Part shown: piece by piece, positions 42,542 through 52,470 of the stretch
Layout of the letters: each line of letters starts with the position of its first letter
Position numbering within the stretch: position 1 is the first letter of the stretch
Source: Psychrobacter urativorans
GTDB lineage: Bacteria; Pseudomonadota; Gammaproteobacteria; Pseudomonadales; Moraxellaceae
Length of the DNA stretch: 64,000 nt
Assembly (NCBI RefSeq): GCF_001298525.1
Contig: NZ_CP012678.1
Location: 1,302,001 to 1,366,000 of the forward strand
Reading direction: 5' to 3'
The notes under the pieces: generated by a model
Databases searched by the model: none
What the model was told of the DNA's origin: nothing
Seen by the model: only the letters and a program-made list of their open reading frames with translations
Made by a program: the position numbers and the translations under genes

Positions 42542-44020
42542 CTACTCCTTTACTAGCGCATCAATGAGAGTTTCCATTTCCATGGAACGAGAGCCTTTGA
42601 ACAACACGGTACAAGGCTGTGCTTGCTGCGCCTGTAAATACGGCTGTAAAAAATCTAACAAATGGGATTTATCTGTGAATGCGTGCGCTTCAATACTGCT
42701 AGCGGCATTGGCATTAATATTTGTATTGGCACCAGCAACGCTATGCGGTGCAAATTCGCCAACACACAACAGCATATCAATGCCAGTATCCGCAATCGCG
42801 CGTCCAAGATTATGGTGCTCACTAACTGCGGCTTCACCAAGTTCACCAATATCGCCCAGCACCATAATTTGAGTGCCCGTTTGCGCGGCTAATACGTGCG
42901 CAGCAGCGCGGACAGAATGCGGATTAGCATTATAAGTATCATCAATCAGCCGATGCTCGCCTAGCATTTGACTGTCTAAACGACCTTTCGCTGGTCGGGC
43001 ATTATTCAGCCCGATGACAATATCATTGATATCAATATTGAGCGCATAAGCACATGCCGCTGCTGCTAAAGCATTACTCACATTATGCTCACCTGCCAGC
43101 GGTAAACGGACTGCACCTGCTTGACTACCAAGATGCAAGGTAAACTCACTGCCTTCAGCATGAATTTTAATGTCACTAGCGGTCACATCGGTGCTGCCAA
43201 AGCCAAGCACTTGCGACGTATGCGTTTTAGCTATGTTTCGCAACTGCTGAGCATAATCATCGGTATCTGGCACGATGGCAACTTGCTTATCCGTTAAGGT
43301 ATGAAAAATTTCGGCTTTGGTTTGGCAAATGCCGTCACGGCTACCAAACTCTCCTAAATGTGCGGTACCGATATTTAAAATACATGCTACATCCGGACGA
43401 ACAAGCTCAGTAGTATAAGCAATCTCGCCAATATGATTGGCGCCCAACTCTAAAATGGCATAACGATGCTGATCTGTCAGCTCAAGCATCATCATAGGCA
43501 CGCCAAAATCATTATTTAAATTACCACGGGTAATTAGGGTCGGTGCTAGGCGACTAAAAATACTGCCGAGCATCTCTTTAGCGGTTGTTTTACCGCTTGA
43601 ACCAGTAATGGCAATAATCGTCAAATCCGGATGCTGCTGACGACGATACGCTGCCAATTGTCCTAATGCCAAACGGGTATCACTAACCACCAGTTGCGGA
43701 ATACTATTAGCAATATCAGATGCCATAGGACGTGAGATGATAACGGCAACCGCACCTTGGGCAGCAGCGGTATTGATATAGTCGTGACCGTCAAAGTTAT
43801 CACCACTAATCGCTAAAAAAATGTCGCCAGCTTGAATTTTTCGCGTATCCGTGGCAATGCGCGTACTGGCGATATTGACGGCTAAATCAGCGTGGCTACT
43901 CTCTATTTGGTTGTCACCGAGCTGCCAGTGACCATCGAGTGTCGCTGTAGCCGCCAGCAAATTATCTGCTTGCCAGACATACAGTCCTTGCGACTGCCTA
44001 CTATTATTGTCAGCTGTCAT
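42542..44020 (-). CDS. murF: UDP-MurNAc-tripeptide--D-Ala-D-Ala ligase
   Basis: MurF adds D-Ala-D-Ala to complete the UDP-MurNAc-pentapeptide. The 492-residue protein has a variable N-terminal domain, the ATP-binding loop ITGSSGKTTAKEML, ELGANHIGEI and the C-terminal domain with DDTYNANPHS. The C-terminal region carries an alanine/asparagine-rich insertion near ANTNINANAASS. It precedes mraY and follows murE by 72 bases. Confidence 0.96.
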   Translation of the reverse strand: MTADNNSRQSQGLYVWQADNLLAATATLDGHWQLGDNQIESSHADLAVNIASTRIATDTRKIQAGDIFLAISGDNFDGHDYINTAAAQGAVAVIISRPMASDIANSIPQLVVSDTRLALGQLAAYRRQQHPDLTIIAITGSSGKTTAKEMLGSIFSRLAPTLITRGNLNNDFGVPMMMLELTDQHRYAILELGANHIGEIAYTTELVRPDVACILNIGTAHLGEFGSRDGICQTKAEIFHTLTDKQVAIVPDTDDYAQQLRNIAKTHTSQVLGFGSTDVTASDIKIHAEGSEFTLHLGSQAGAVRLPLAGEHNVSNALAAAACAYALNIDINDIVIGLNNARPAKGRLDSQMLGEHRLIDDTYNANPHSVRAAAHVLAAQTGTQIMVLGDIGELGEAAVSEHHNLGRAIADTGIDMLLCVGEFAPHSVAGANTNINANAASSIEAHAFTDKSHLLDFLQPYLQAQQAQPCTVLFKGSRSMEMETLIDALVKE

Positions 44021-44092
44021 AACGATTACCTTGTCGTATTTACCTGATTATGGTGACTGCTTATTGTATGCCCTAGCAGCATAGAGTATTTT

Positions 44093-45703
44093 TTAGACAC
44101 GCCCAACTTGCTGCAATGCCTGATATAAGATAACGCTGTCATCAAAGTCATGACGGACACCGTTAATTTCTTGATAGGTTTCATGACCTTTACCGGCAAT
44201 CACGACAATATCATTGGCGCTGGCATACTTAACCGCATAGGTGATTGCCTGTTGGCGATCAGGCTCAATATGGGTGCGCTGGTATTGTTCAGCAGTCATG
44301 CCTACTTGCATATCTTGTAAAATGACGTTGGGATCTTCGGTGCGTGGATTGTCCGCAGTCAATATCACTTGATCTGCACCCGCCAATCCTGCCTGCGCCA
44401 TCAATGGCCGCTTGCCGGTATCGCGGTCACCACCGCAGCCGAATACTGCCCACAGTTTGCCTTGGCAATGCGTCCGTAGACTGTCCAATACTTGCACCAA
44501 GGCATCAGGCGTATGCGCATAATCCACGATAAAGCAGCCCTCTTTTGACGGCACGCGCTGCATACGCCCAACCGCGCCTTGCAATTGTGGTATTAGATCA
44601 GTCATACGTTCAATATCAATACCCAATGCGACTGCCGCTGCAATCGCGGCAAGTAAGTTAGCAACATTAAATCGTCCTAACAAAGGACTTATCATATTAA
44701 TATTGCCAAATTTACTCTGTAAGGTAATTTCAACCCCTTGCAGACTTGGTGCGATACGCGATGCCACAAAAGTCGCCGTCGACGCTGCGTCTAAACTATA
44801 CGTCCAGACTGTCAAGCCACTGGCATGCGCCATATCCAGCATCATTTGTGCATATTCATCATCGCTATTAATAATGGCATGCGTCAAAGTCGGAAAATGT
44901 GTTTTATCAAATAATCTGGCTTTCGCTGCTACATAATCCGCCATGGTGGCATGATAATCTAAATGGTCGCGGCTGAGATTGGTATAAATGGCAACGCTGA
45001 CCGGCACACCTTGCAGGCGCTGTTGATCAAGACCATGCGAGCTGGCTTCTAACGCCAATAAATCGGCTTTTTCCTCACCCATTTGATATAAAAATTGCTG
45101 CACTGCTAGCGCATCGCCCGTGGTATGACTGGCTTGTATCAGTGCGCCAAGCTTACCATTACCTGCCGTACCCATGACCGCGCTGCTCATACCCGCCAAT
45201 TGTGCCAATTGCGCGACCAGCTGACTAATGGTGGTTTTACCATTCGTGCCCGTCACGGCTACCACCGTTGGCAACGTCACTGGCTTACGATATTGCAAAC
45301 ACGCTTGCACCAAATCGCCTAAAAAATCACGAATCGTAGGCACATAAATAACCGGACAAGAAGGCGACTCATTCGTGAGTAACGCTTGCGGATCAACTTC
45401 CGATAAAATAAATGCTGCTTGCTGCGCTGCTTGATAGAGATAGTCACGGCTCTTTTGGCAATTTTGCGTCTGACTTTTTAAAAGTACAAATACGTCTTTC
45501 GGCGCAACATGGCGGCTGTCTAAACGCAAGTGCTGAAACGGCAGATGAGCGACTGTCGTTGGATTCACTGATGCCTGTATCATTGCCAATAGCTGATATT
45601 GCAACCCCTTACTAGCACTATGAGTGCCTTTATTATTGGCAATATCGTGATCGATTAACTGCTGTAAAGTCAGGTCACTTTGCGATGAAGTCGGCATGGT
45701 CAT
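44093..45703 (-). CDS. murE: UDP-MurNAc-dipeptide--meso-diaminopimelate ligase
   Basis: MurE adds the third residue of the peptide stem. The ATP loop TGTNGKTT, HTTGDALAV, DHLDYH and DNPRTEDP are present; DNPR is the meso-diaminopimelate-selecting motif, so the peptidoglycan is DAP-type. The protein is 536 residues from ATG at 45703; the frame continues 21 residues upstream to a TTG with non-family hydrophobic sequence. ATG at 45697 is also possible. Confidence 0.96.
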   Translation of the reverse strand: MTMPTSSQSDLTLQQLIDHDIANNKGTHSASKGLQYQLLAMIQASVNPTTVAHLPFQHLRLDSRHVAPKDVFVLLKSQTQNCQKSRDYLYQAAQQAAFILSEVDPQALLTNESPSCPVIYVPTIRDFLGDLVQACLQYRKPVTLPTVVAVTGTNGKTTISQLVAQLAQLAGMSSAVMGTAGNGKLGALIQASHTTGDALAVQQFLYQMGEEKADLLALEASSHGLDQQRLQGVPVSVAIYTNLSRDHLDYHATMADYVAAKARLFDKTHFPTLTHAIINSDDEYAQMMLDMAHASGLTVWTYSLDAASTATFVASRIAPSLQGVEITLQSKFGNINMISPLLGRFNVANLLAAIAAAVALGIDIERMTDLIPQLQGAVGRMQRVPSKEGCFIVDYAHTPDALVQVLDSLRTHCQGKLWAVFGCGGDRDTGKRPLMAQAGLAGADQVILTADNPRTEDPNVILQDMQVGMTAEQYQRTHIEPDRQQAITYAVKYASANDIVVIAGKGHETYQEINGVRHDFDDSVILYQALQQVGRV

Positions 45704-45850
45704 GGGCAATTCAAATCCTAGACGTATAAAAAATAATGAGAATAATAGGGTTGAGTAATGATTCAATAAACAACAGCAACAGCAGCAGCAAAAATTTCAC
45801 ATCTAACTAACCGTTAATTAAAACAGTCAGAAGCCAAACTTAATCTAAGA

Positions 45851-48025
45851 CTATTTAGTCTGTAATGGCTTATCTAGCGGCACATTATATAAACGCAGCG
45901 CCTCTTTCATGACATTGTGAAAGACGGGCGCGGCGGTTACACCGGCATAATACTGTCCACGCGGATCTTCGACCAAAACGACGCCAACCAATCTTGGATT
46001 AGATGCGGGTGCAATACCTGCAAAAACGTTACGGTATTGATCGGTATAATAACCACCTTCTGGATTCACTCGACGTGACGTTCCAGTTTTACCAGCGACA
46101 CGATAGCCATCAATCGCTGCTGCAACGGCTGTACCCCCTGGAGCCGTGACCGCCTCTAACATCTGGACAATAGACATGGCTTGCTCATGCGCCATAATGC
46201 GCTTGCTTGGCTGCGGTTTGTCACTTTTAATCAAGGTAAGTGGATGCATCACGCCGCCTGCTGCTAGCGCAGAATAAGCTTGTGCCACCTGTGCCAGCGT
46301 GACTTGTAAGCCGTAACCATAGCTAATCGTAGCGCGCCGTGACAGCTCTTTTTCTTTTGGGGTCACAATTGAACCACGACCTTCACCCGGAAACTGTAGC
46401 GGTGTTTTTGTCCCAAAGCCAAACTGCCGTTGCATATTGCTAATGGCATCAGGTGGCAACGATAATGCAATCTTGGTCGAGGCGACGTTACTTGATTTTT
46501 GTAGCAGCGTTGCCATCGTAATAGAGCCTAAATTATCATGGTCACGGATGGTATAGCCTTTAACATAAATAGAGCCAGGATTAGTATCAATCAAAGAGCT
46601 GGTGGTATATTTTCCTGAATCTAATGCAGCCGCTACCGTGAATGGTTTCATCACCGAACCCGGCTCAAAGACATCCAATACCGCACGGTTACGCTGGTTC
46701 TCACCGGTCATCTCGTTTAGATTATTCGAGTTAAAAGACGGCCATGTTGATAAAGCCAACACCTCACCCGTTTGTACATCGACTATCATGCCCGTTGACC
46801 ATAGAGCTTCACGCGAGCGCCCTACTTTTTCCAGCTCTTTATAGAGCAAATACTGCAACCGCGAATCAATCGTCAGCGCGACATTTTGTCCTGCTATTTC
46901 TGGCTCAAGTTGCTTGATTTCTTTTAGGCTGTTTTGCTTGGCATCTTTTAGAATCAACACTTTGCCATCTTTACCCGCCAGCTCTGTTTCATACTGCCGC
47001 TCAATACCAGCGCGCCCTTCGTAGCCACCGTCTGGATCATCGGCATTTTGTCCCATAAAGCCCAACAGTTGCGCGTTTGGCTGCGGTTGCGGATAAAAAC
47101 GCTGAAAGAAGTTTTTCTCGTAAACGCCTGGAAATTCAAGGTCGCTGACACTTTGGGCAATTTCAGGCGTGACTTTATTGAGTAATGGCAGATAGTGTGA
47201 ACCGGCACCAGATGGCAAGGCTACTTTTACCGCGTCGGCATCAGTGACGTCAATACTGTCATCAATAGCCGTGGCTTTTTGTAATTTAGCTAAAGGCATA
47301 TTTGACGCCGCTGCTAAACGCGTCAAATCCATATTATCCAAACGCTTTTGCATTTGCGCTTGTAGTTTTGGACTGTCAGGATTGGCAACTTTAACCCGTT
47401 TAATCTCATAGTATTCGCGTGCATAATCGTGCGGACTAAACGACACGGTCGCCAATGGGGCGCTGACGGCAAGCGGCAAATTATTACGGTCAGTAATCAT
47501 TCCGCGATAAGATTTTTGGGTGCGTTTACTGGTGATGAGCTCATCACCTTTATCTTGATAAAACTGCGCATTCGCTACTTGTAAATAAAAGGCACGCCCG
47601 ATGAGCATACAGAGTATTACTAAGGCAATCCCCCAAATGGTACGAAAGCGGTTTTTATCATTTTCAAAGCCACCACGTGAGGATGCCCCTGACGCTTTAC
47701 TAAATATCACCTTTTTACTTTTACGGTTTTTGACACTGGTATACGCGCCTTGCGTTTCATTCTTTTTCAGGCGGCTTGTCAGCTTATTTGAGCGATTTTT
47801 TACATTTTCTTTGGAGGCGTTATTTTTTGTCGCAGTTTTATTTATAGACGTCTTGTTTGTAGACTTACTGCCAGCGGTGGTTGATTTTGTAGTACTAGAA
47901 CGGCGTAATGGCTTAATGACGGTGCCACTGGTTGGGTTTTTAGTGCTATTTTTCGCCGTGCTTTTGTTAGCCGCTGCACTGGGCTTTTTAATAGTAGGCT
48001 TTTTAGTAGAGTTGTTATCACTCAT
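45851..48025 (-). CDS. ftsI: Septal peptidoglycan transpeptidase FtsI (PBP3)
   Basis: This class B penicillin-binding protein acts at the septum with FtsW. Of 724 residues, 1-128 form an unusual cytoplasmic segment very rich in K, S, T and N, followed by one membrane anchor (about 130-150), a pedestal domain and the transpeptidase domain with SVMK (457-460), SSN (511-513) and KTGT (646-649). Typical gammaproteobacterial FtsI has 580-610 residues with a cytoplasmic tail of a few tens of residues. Its ATG overlaps the ftsL stop by four bases. Confidence 0.96.
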   Translation of the reverse strand: MSDNNSTKKPTIKKPSAAANKSTAKNSTKNPTSGTVIKPLRRSSTTKSTTAGSKSTNKTSINKTATKNNASKENVKNRSNKLTSRLKKNETQGAYTSVKNRKSKKVIFSKASGASSRGGFENDKNRFRTIWGIALVILCMLIGRAFYLQVANAQFYQDKGDELITSKRTQKSYRGMITDRNNLPLAVSAPLATVSFSPHDYAREYYEIKRVKVANPDSPKLQAQMQKRLDNMDLTRLAAASNMPLAKLQKATAIDDSIDVTDADAVKVALPSGAGSHYLPLLNKVTPEIAQSVSDLEFPGVYEKNFFQRFYPQPQPNAQLLGFMGQNADDPDGGYEGRAGIERQYETELAGKDGKVLILKDAKQNSLKEIKQLEPEIAGQNVALTIDSRLQYLLYKELEKVGRSREALWSTGMIVDVQTGEVLALSTWPSFNSNNLNEMTGENQRNRAVLDVFEPGSVMKPFTVAAALDSGKYTTSSLIDTNPGSIYVKGYTIRDHDNLGSITMATLLQKSSNVASTKIALSLPPDAISNMQRQFGFGTKTPLQFPGEGRGSIVTPKEKELSRRATISYGYGLQVTLAQVAQAYSALAAGGVMHPLTLIKSDKPQPSKRIMAHEQAMSIVQMLEAVTAPGGTAVAAAIDGYRVAGKTGTSRRVNPEGGYYTDQYRNVFAGIAPASNPRLVGVVLVEDPRGQYYAGVTAAPVFHNVMKEALRLYNVPLDKPLQTK

Positions 48026-48435
48026 TGTCCTGCCTCCACGGTGGGTTCGCTGATAGGTTCAGCGACGGCAGCGCCCGGCTGGATAATGAGCTTATCTTTA
48101 AAAGTTGGGGTATACATACCCAGTTCGGTAACCGCGCGACTGGCGATTTGTGGAGTGGCGCTAAAGGTTTGCTGTTCAATTAATAGGCGTTGATGCTCAA
48201 TTTGCAACGTGCGCTCTTGTTTTTTCATATCTTGCAACGCTTTATAATCCTGATGATATTGCTGAATTGCTTCGGCAGTTTTGATACCGCTCCACACGAT
48301 GGCAGCGGCTAATAGCAATAATACCGCCACATAAATACCCACCATACTAAAACGCTGCACCAACACTTCGCCAAAATCAGCAGAATGTGGCAGCGGAGGG
48401 TTGCGACGGTTTGCAGGTTTGCCAGATATTGCCAT
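48022..48435 (-). CDS. ftsL: Cell division protein FtsL
   Basis: This bitopic divisome protein partners with FtsB and FtsQ and activates FtsWI. The 137-residue protein has a basic cytoplasmic tail, one membrane helix (MVGIYVAVLLLLAAAIVW, about 31-48) and a coiled coil with heptad pattern (ALQDMKKQERTLQIEHQRLLIEQQ, in two halves). The position before ftsI with a four-base overlap supports the name more than sequence similarity, which is low in this family. Confidence 0.9.
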   Translation of the reverse strand: MAISGKPANRRNPPLPHSADFGEVLVQRFSMVGIYVAVLLLLAAAIVWSGIKTAEAIQQYHQDYKALQDMKKQERTLQIEHQRLLIEQQTFSATPQIASRAVTELGMYTPTFKDKLIIQPGAAVAEPISEPTVEAGQ

Positions 48436-48789
48436 GACGCTCTCAAAAAAGTAAACTCAAATATAAAAGACAGACCAGGATAACCCTTTATCAGCGTCAC
48501 ACTTCCCATCAGACTCATCAATAACACACAAAACACAATAACAACGGCTGTCAAACATTTACAGCGCCAATAACCAACAAAAGCCAAATAAAAAATTGGC
48601 TTATGAGAGTAGCAGATAATATTTACAGCTTTTTAACAGTAACGTAGTAATTAGTCTACCATCATCGCATCAGCATAAAAAATACCTATGCAACACTGCC
48701 AATTCTCTACTTTTAAATACTTTACGTCTAGCTGTTTTATTTTAAACAGAAGGCTTTATACATTTACGATAGTAGCTTTCTACGCTTAC
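48436..48789. other. Gap between rsmH and ftsL
   Basis: About 350 AT-rich bases where other bacteria have rsmH and ftsL almost touching. On the minus strand a hairpin at 48581-48602 (AAGCCAA/TTGGCTT) is followed only by TTTTG and could be a weak terminator of rsmH. The promoter of ftsL must lie in this gap. No gene is seen. Confidence 0.55.
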
Positions 48790-49830
48790 CTAGCTTGGCT
48801 CGTTCTGATAAGCCGTATCCGTACGCGTTGCCGACCGTAGCCAAGCACTGCGCGAACGTGGATTACCCGCAATCTCTGTGTTACTTGGGGCGACACGTTT
48901 AGGCTTACCAAAGTAGCGCGGACGATTGGGCGGCATCGGTAGCTTCTCGTCTTCAGGATATTGCCCTTTACTGTGGCGCTGCAAAAACTGCTTAATACGG
49001 CGGTCTTCTAAGGAGTGAAAGCTAATCACCGCCAGCTGACCGCCCGCTTTAATAATGGCAATACTTTGTTCTAAAAAGCTATCGACGTCACCAAGCTCAT
49101 TATTAATAAAAATACGCATCGCTTGAAAACTTTGCGTCGCGGGATGTTTGCCTTTTTGCCATTTTGGGTGCGCCACTTTAATCACTTCAGCTAATGCTAA
49201 GGTAGAATCAAAACTATCCATCGCTTTAATCGCACGGGCAATACGGCGACTGTGACGCTCCTCGCCAAAATCATAAAGCACATTGGCTAAAGTTTCTTCA
49301 TCGACTGTCATCAGCCACTCAGCAACCGACTGTCCGCGACTGGTATCCATACGCATATCAACCGCGCCATCACGCATAAAGCTAAAGCCACGACTGCCAT
49401 CATCAATTTGCGGTGACGATACACCCAAATCTGCCATTAACCCGTCAACTTGGGTAATACCCATCGCTGCTAAACTGTCTGTTAGGGTCGCAAAACTATC
49501 ATGAACCACGGTTACGCGGCTGTCTATACGTGCCAATTCACGCGCAACGCTAATTGCGGTCGGGTCTTTATCAAACACAATCAGCTGCGCATCATCAGCA
49601 AGCTGACTTAATAACAATCGACTATGACCACCACGCCCAAACGTTGCATCGACATAGATACCGCTAGCTTTTGGTAGACTATTATTAGCTTCGTTTTTTG
49701 AATGGGACAACGATTTGACGCCCAATACCGCGGCAACGGCTTCTTGTAACAGTACAGCATCATGCGCAAAATCATTCACAGCACTTAAGGGTTCAGGCAC
49801 TATTGGCTGTTGATCAGGCGGATTACTCAT
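48790..49830 (-). CDS. rsmH: 16S rRNA (cytosine1402-N4)-methyltransferase RsmH
   Basis: RsmH (MraW) methylates C1402 of 16S rRNA. The core shows DATFGRGGHSRLLL, VDGLMADLGVSSPQIDDGSRGFSF, FQAMRIFINNELG and AVISFHSLEDRRIK. The open frame extends to an ATG at 50022, but that codon lies between the boxes of a good promoter (50005-50032), so the true start is downstream. ATG at 49830 (MSNPPDQQP, 346 residues) is chosen; a GTG at 49929 would add 33 residues. An insertion around SLSHSKNEANNSLPKASG precedes motif I. Confidence 0.93.
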   Translation of the reverse strand: MSNPPDQQPIVPEPLSAVNDFAHDAVLLQEAVAAVLGVKSLSHSKNEANNSLPKASGIYVDATFGRGGHSRLLLSQLADDAQLIVFDKDPTAISVARELARIDSRVTVVHDSFATLTDSLAAMGITQVDGLMADLGVSSPQIDDGSRGFSFMRDGAVDMRMDTSRGQSVAEWLMTVDEETLANVLYDFGEERHSRRIARAIKAMDSFDSTLALAEVIKVAHPKWQKGKHPATQSFQAMRIFINNELGDVDSFLEQSIAIIKAGGQLAVISFHSLEDRRIKQFLQRHSKGQYPEDEKLPMPPNRPRYFGKPKRVAPSNTEIAGNPRSRSAWLRSATRTDTAYQNEPS

Positions 49831-50004
49831 AGCAGAAGAGTCCACCGATGGAGCAGAAGCATCTGCGGCAGATAAAGGATGGACTTTAGAATTTGGCTTA
49901 TACTTTGGCTTAGAATTTGATATTGACACAAATAACTCAGTAAATGACGACCAATTTGGCCAATAATTAGATGAAAATAAACAAGTTATGACTTGTCTTG
50001 CGTT

Positions 50005-50032
50005 ATTATCGCAAGGATACATCTGTAGTCAA
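50005..50032 (-). promoter_or_regulatory. Putative promoter of rsmH
   Basis: On the minus strand TTGACT (50027-50032) and GATAAT (50005-50010) are separated by 16 bases. Transcription would begin near 49998, inside the longest open frame of rsmH, leaving a leader of about 70 or 170 bases depending on the start codon. Confidence 0.65.
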
Positions 50033-50071
50033 GTACCATCTGAGCTTTTCGGCAAAAATATTAGCCATCCC

Positions 50072-50080
50072 TGTTATAAT
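50072..50080 (+). promoter_or_regulatory. Extended -10 promoter of gltX
   Basis: TGTTATAAT provides a perfect -10 box with the TGn extension. It has no clear -35 box. Transcription would start near 50087, about 83 bases before gltX. It is back to back with the rsmH promoter. Confidence 0.6.
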
Positions 50081-50169
50081 GGGGCATTATTTTACGCCAT
50101 CTCGCTTCTTTTTTAACCCCTACTCTTTCACTGACTCTCTTTAATTAACAACAACATTTTGAGACTACT

Positions 50170-51711
50170 ATGACCCAAACCTTATCGCAAACATTGACTC
50201 ATTCTAACGGCAGCCGTCCTGTCCGTACTCGCATTGCGCCCTCGCCTACTGGTTTTCCTCATGTCGGCACCGCTTATATTGCCTTATTTAACTTGGCATT
50301 TGCTAAAGCACATGGCGGCGAATTCATTTTACGTATTGAAGACACCGACCAAGTGCGCTCAACCGAGCAGTCTGAAAAAATGATTTTGGATGCGCTGCGT
50401 TGGGTAGGTTTGGATTGGGCGGAAGGTCCTGACGTTGGTGGTCCACATGCCCCTTATCGCCAAAGCGAACGCGCGGATATCTATAAACAACATGCGCAGC
50501 AATTACTCGATAGCGACCATGCGTTTCGCTGCTTTTGTACGTCTGAAGAATTAGACACTATGCGCGCCGCCCAAATGGCAAATGGCGAAACACCGCGCTA
50601 TGATGGTCGCTACGCCAACTTAACACGTGAAGAATCCGATAAAATGGTCGCCGACGGTATGCCGTTTGTGATTCGTATGCGCGTACCAACGGAAGGCGTC
50701 TGCCGTATTGAAGACATGCTGCGCGGCACCGTTGAGATTCCGTGGGCGCAAGTGGATATGCAAGTATTGCTCAAAACCGATGGTCTGCCAACCTATCATT
50801 TAGCCAACGTTGTTGACGATCATTTGATGGACATTAGCCACGTGTTACGCGGTGAAGAGTGGCTCAACTCGGCACCTAAGCATCAATTGCTGTATGAATA
50901 TTTCGGTTGGGAAATGCCGGTTCTGTGCCATATGCCATTACTGCGTAATCCTGATAAATCAAAACTGTCTAAACGTAAAAACCCAACCTCAATCACTTAT
51001 TATCGTGATGCGGGCGTCTTACCTGAAGCCCTGTTGAATTACCTCGGACGTATGGGCTATTCTATGCCTGACGAAGCAGAAAAATTCACCTTAGAGCAAA
51101 TGATTGCCAGCTTTGATATTCAGCGTGTCTCGCTTGGCGGCCCTATTTTTGACATCGAAAAGCTAAACTGGCTCAATGCGGAATGGCTACGTGCCCTAAC
51201 CCCTGAAGAACTGAAAAACAAAATTCTTGACTGGGCAAATAATAGCGATAAATTAACCGCCATGGCAGCTGCCATTCAACCCCGTATCGAGTTGCTATCT
51301 GATGCCGTTAATTGGGGTGGATTCTATTTCCAAAATTTACCGAAAATCACCGCTGAAAGCTTTAGCCACAAGTCACTATCAGATGAGCAAATCATAGAAA
51401 TGCTACAACTGTCTATTTGGCAGCTTGAAACGCTACCGACATGGTCAGAAGAAAACATCTACGCTACCATGCAGGGGCTATCGACCGAGCTTAATATTAA
51501 AATGCGCGACTTTATGGCACCGTTCTTTGTCGCCATTGCCGGTAGCACCTCATCGACACCAGTGATGAATTCGATGGCAATTATTGGCGCGGATATGACG
51601 CTTAACCGCTTACGTCATGGCGTTGAAGTACTTGGTAGTTTAGGTAAGAAAAAACTGAAAAAGCTTGAGAAACAAGCAGCTGAGTTTCCGGATTTTCTAG
51701 AAAACAGTTAA
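50170..51711 (+). CDS. gltX: Glutamyl-tRNA synthetase
   Basis: This class I synthetase charges tRNA(Glu). The 513-residue protein has the HIGH-type motif [14 protein letters not shown] and the KMSKS-type motif [10 protein letters not shown], followed by a helical anticodon-binding region. It is preceded by GAG in the ribosome-binding position. Its substrate tRNA-Glu(TTC) is encoded 1.5 kb downstream. A strong terminator follows. Confidence 0.97.
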   Translation: MTQTLSQTLTHSNGSRPVRTRIAPSPTGFPHVGTAYIALFNLAFAKAHGGEFILRIEDTDQVRSTEQSEKMILDALRWVGLDWAEGPDVGGPHAPYRQSERADIYKQHAQQLLDSDHAFRCFCTSEELDTMRAAQMANGETPRYDGRYANLTREESDKMVADGMPFVIRMRVPTEGVCRIEDMLRGTVEIPWAQVDMQVLLKTDGLPTYHLANVVDDHLMDISHVLRGEEWLNSAPKHQLLYEYFGWEMPVLCHMPLLRNPDKSKLSKRKNPTSITYYRDAGVLPEALLNYLGRMGYSMPDEAEKFTLEQMIASFDIQRVSLGGPIFDIEKLNWLNAEWLRALTPEELKNKILDWANNSDKLTAMAAAIQPRIELLSDAVNWGGFYFQNLPKITAESFSHKSLSDEQIIEMLQLSIWQLETLPTWSEENIYATMQGLSTELNIKMRDFMAPFFVAIAGSTSSTPVMNSMAIIGADMTLNRLRHGVEVLGSLGKKKLKKLEKQAAEFPDFLENS

Positions 51712-51735
51712 TCAAAATAGATTAGCAATAATACT

Positions 51736-51778
51736 AAAAGGCGTGAATTCTACGAATATAGAATACATGCCTTTTTTT
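51736..51778 (+). terminator. gltX terminator
   Basis: An imperfect stem (AAAAGGC-G-TG-A-ATTCTA with TAGAAT-A-CA-T-GCCTTTT) ends in seven T residues, 25 bases after the gltX stop. Confidence 0.85.
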
Positions 51779-51862
51779 AGAAGTTAGTTTTTTTCAAAAA
51801 AACTAAAATATTGTAGACTGTATACTTGTTTGGCTTATTTTATCAATTTGGAGATGAAAGAC

Positions 51863-52372
51863 TTGAAGCAGATAACTTTCTTGGTACTAATACTTATAAG
51901 CAACTTTGTAATAACGCCAAGTTATGCTACTAGATTCGAAACTTCTGTATCTTGGACGCAATTAGGCAATGGAAGTGCAGTAATAGAATATAGTAGTGAC
52001 TACAGTGATGAGACTAAAATTTTTACAGCCCAAATCACACACTCTAATTCAGGGTATCAAAGACTTTACTTTAGCGATTACTATGCCGAAGATACTAATG
52101 TTTGTACATATAGAACCACTACGCCCGATAGCATTACGATGATATTTAATGGTCAAGCGGTCAAGATGTTACGTTGGTGTCAAAAATTTACAGATACGGA
52201 ACAGTATTATTTTAACTTAACTCCTGAAACAGATCGTGGTGACAGTTATATCATTAATCTATTTAAAACAGCCACTTCACCTATTAAAATTCAATATAAT
52301 AATGAGACATTCTATTTCCCAGTAACAGGCTTTACCAAAGCATGGAATAGCGCTGGCGGTAATGCAATTTAA
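51863..52372 (+). CDS. Secreted hypothetical protein
   Basis: I do not recognise this protein. From TTG at 51863 it begins MKQITFLVLILISNFVITPS, a typical signal peptide ending YA-T at about residue 22, and GGAG lies nine bases upstream of that TTG, which is better placed than for the ATG at 51854. The mature part of about 145 residues is predicted beta-rich with two cysteines (NVCTYRT and RWCQKF) that could form a disulfide. Base composition (about 35% GC on one sample line) is lower than in gltX. Its frame is intact. Confidence 0.6.
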   Translation: MKQITFLVLILISNFVITPSYATRFETSVSWTQLGNGSAVIEYSSDYSDETKIFTAQITHSNSGYQRLYFSDYYAEDTNVCTYRTTTPDSITMIFNGQAVKMLRWCQKFTDTEQYYFNLTPETDRGDSYIINLFKTATSPIKIQYNNETFYFPVTGFTKAWNSAGGNAI

Positions 52373-52470
52373 TAAGCTCTAAATAAAAAATGATAAAAAC
52401 AGCAGTTTACGCACTCACTAATTCACCCTACTTCCTATTATTTTAATGAATACCTCAACTGGACATAAAT

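Noticed and set aside
47601-48053. 150-codon frame antisense to the 5' end of ftsI
   Set aside because: Hydrophobic F/L/V-rich translation is the mirror of the K/N/S-rich coding strand; not a real membrane protein.
48732-48749. Palindrome CTGTTTTATTTTAAACAG after rsmH
   Set aside because: No following T run on the minus strand and AT-rich; not called a terminator.
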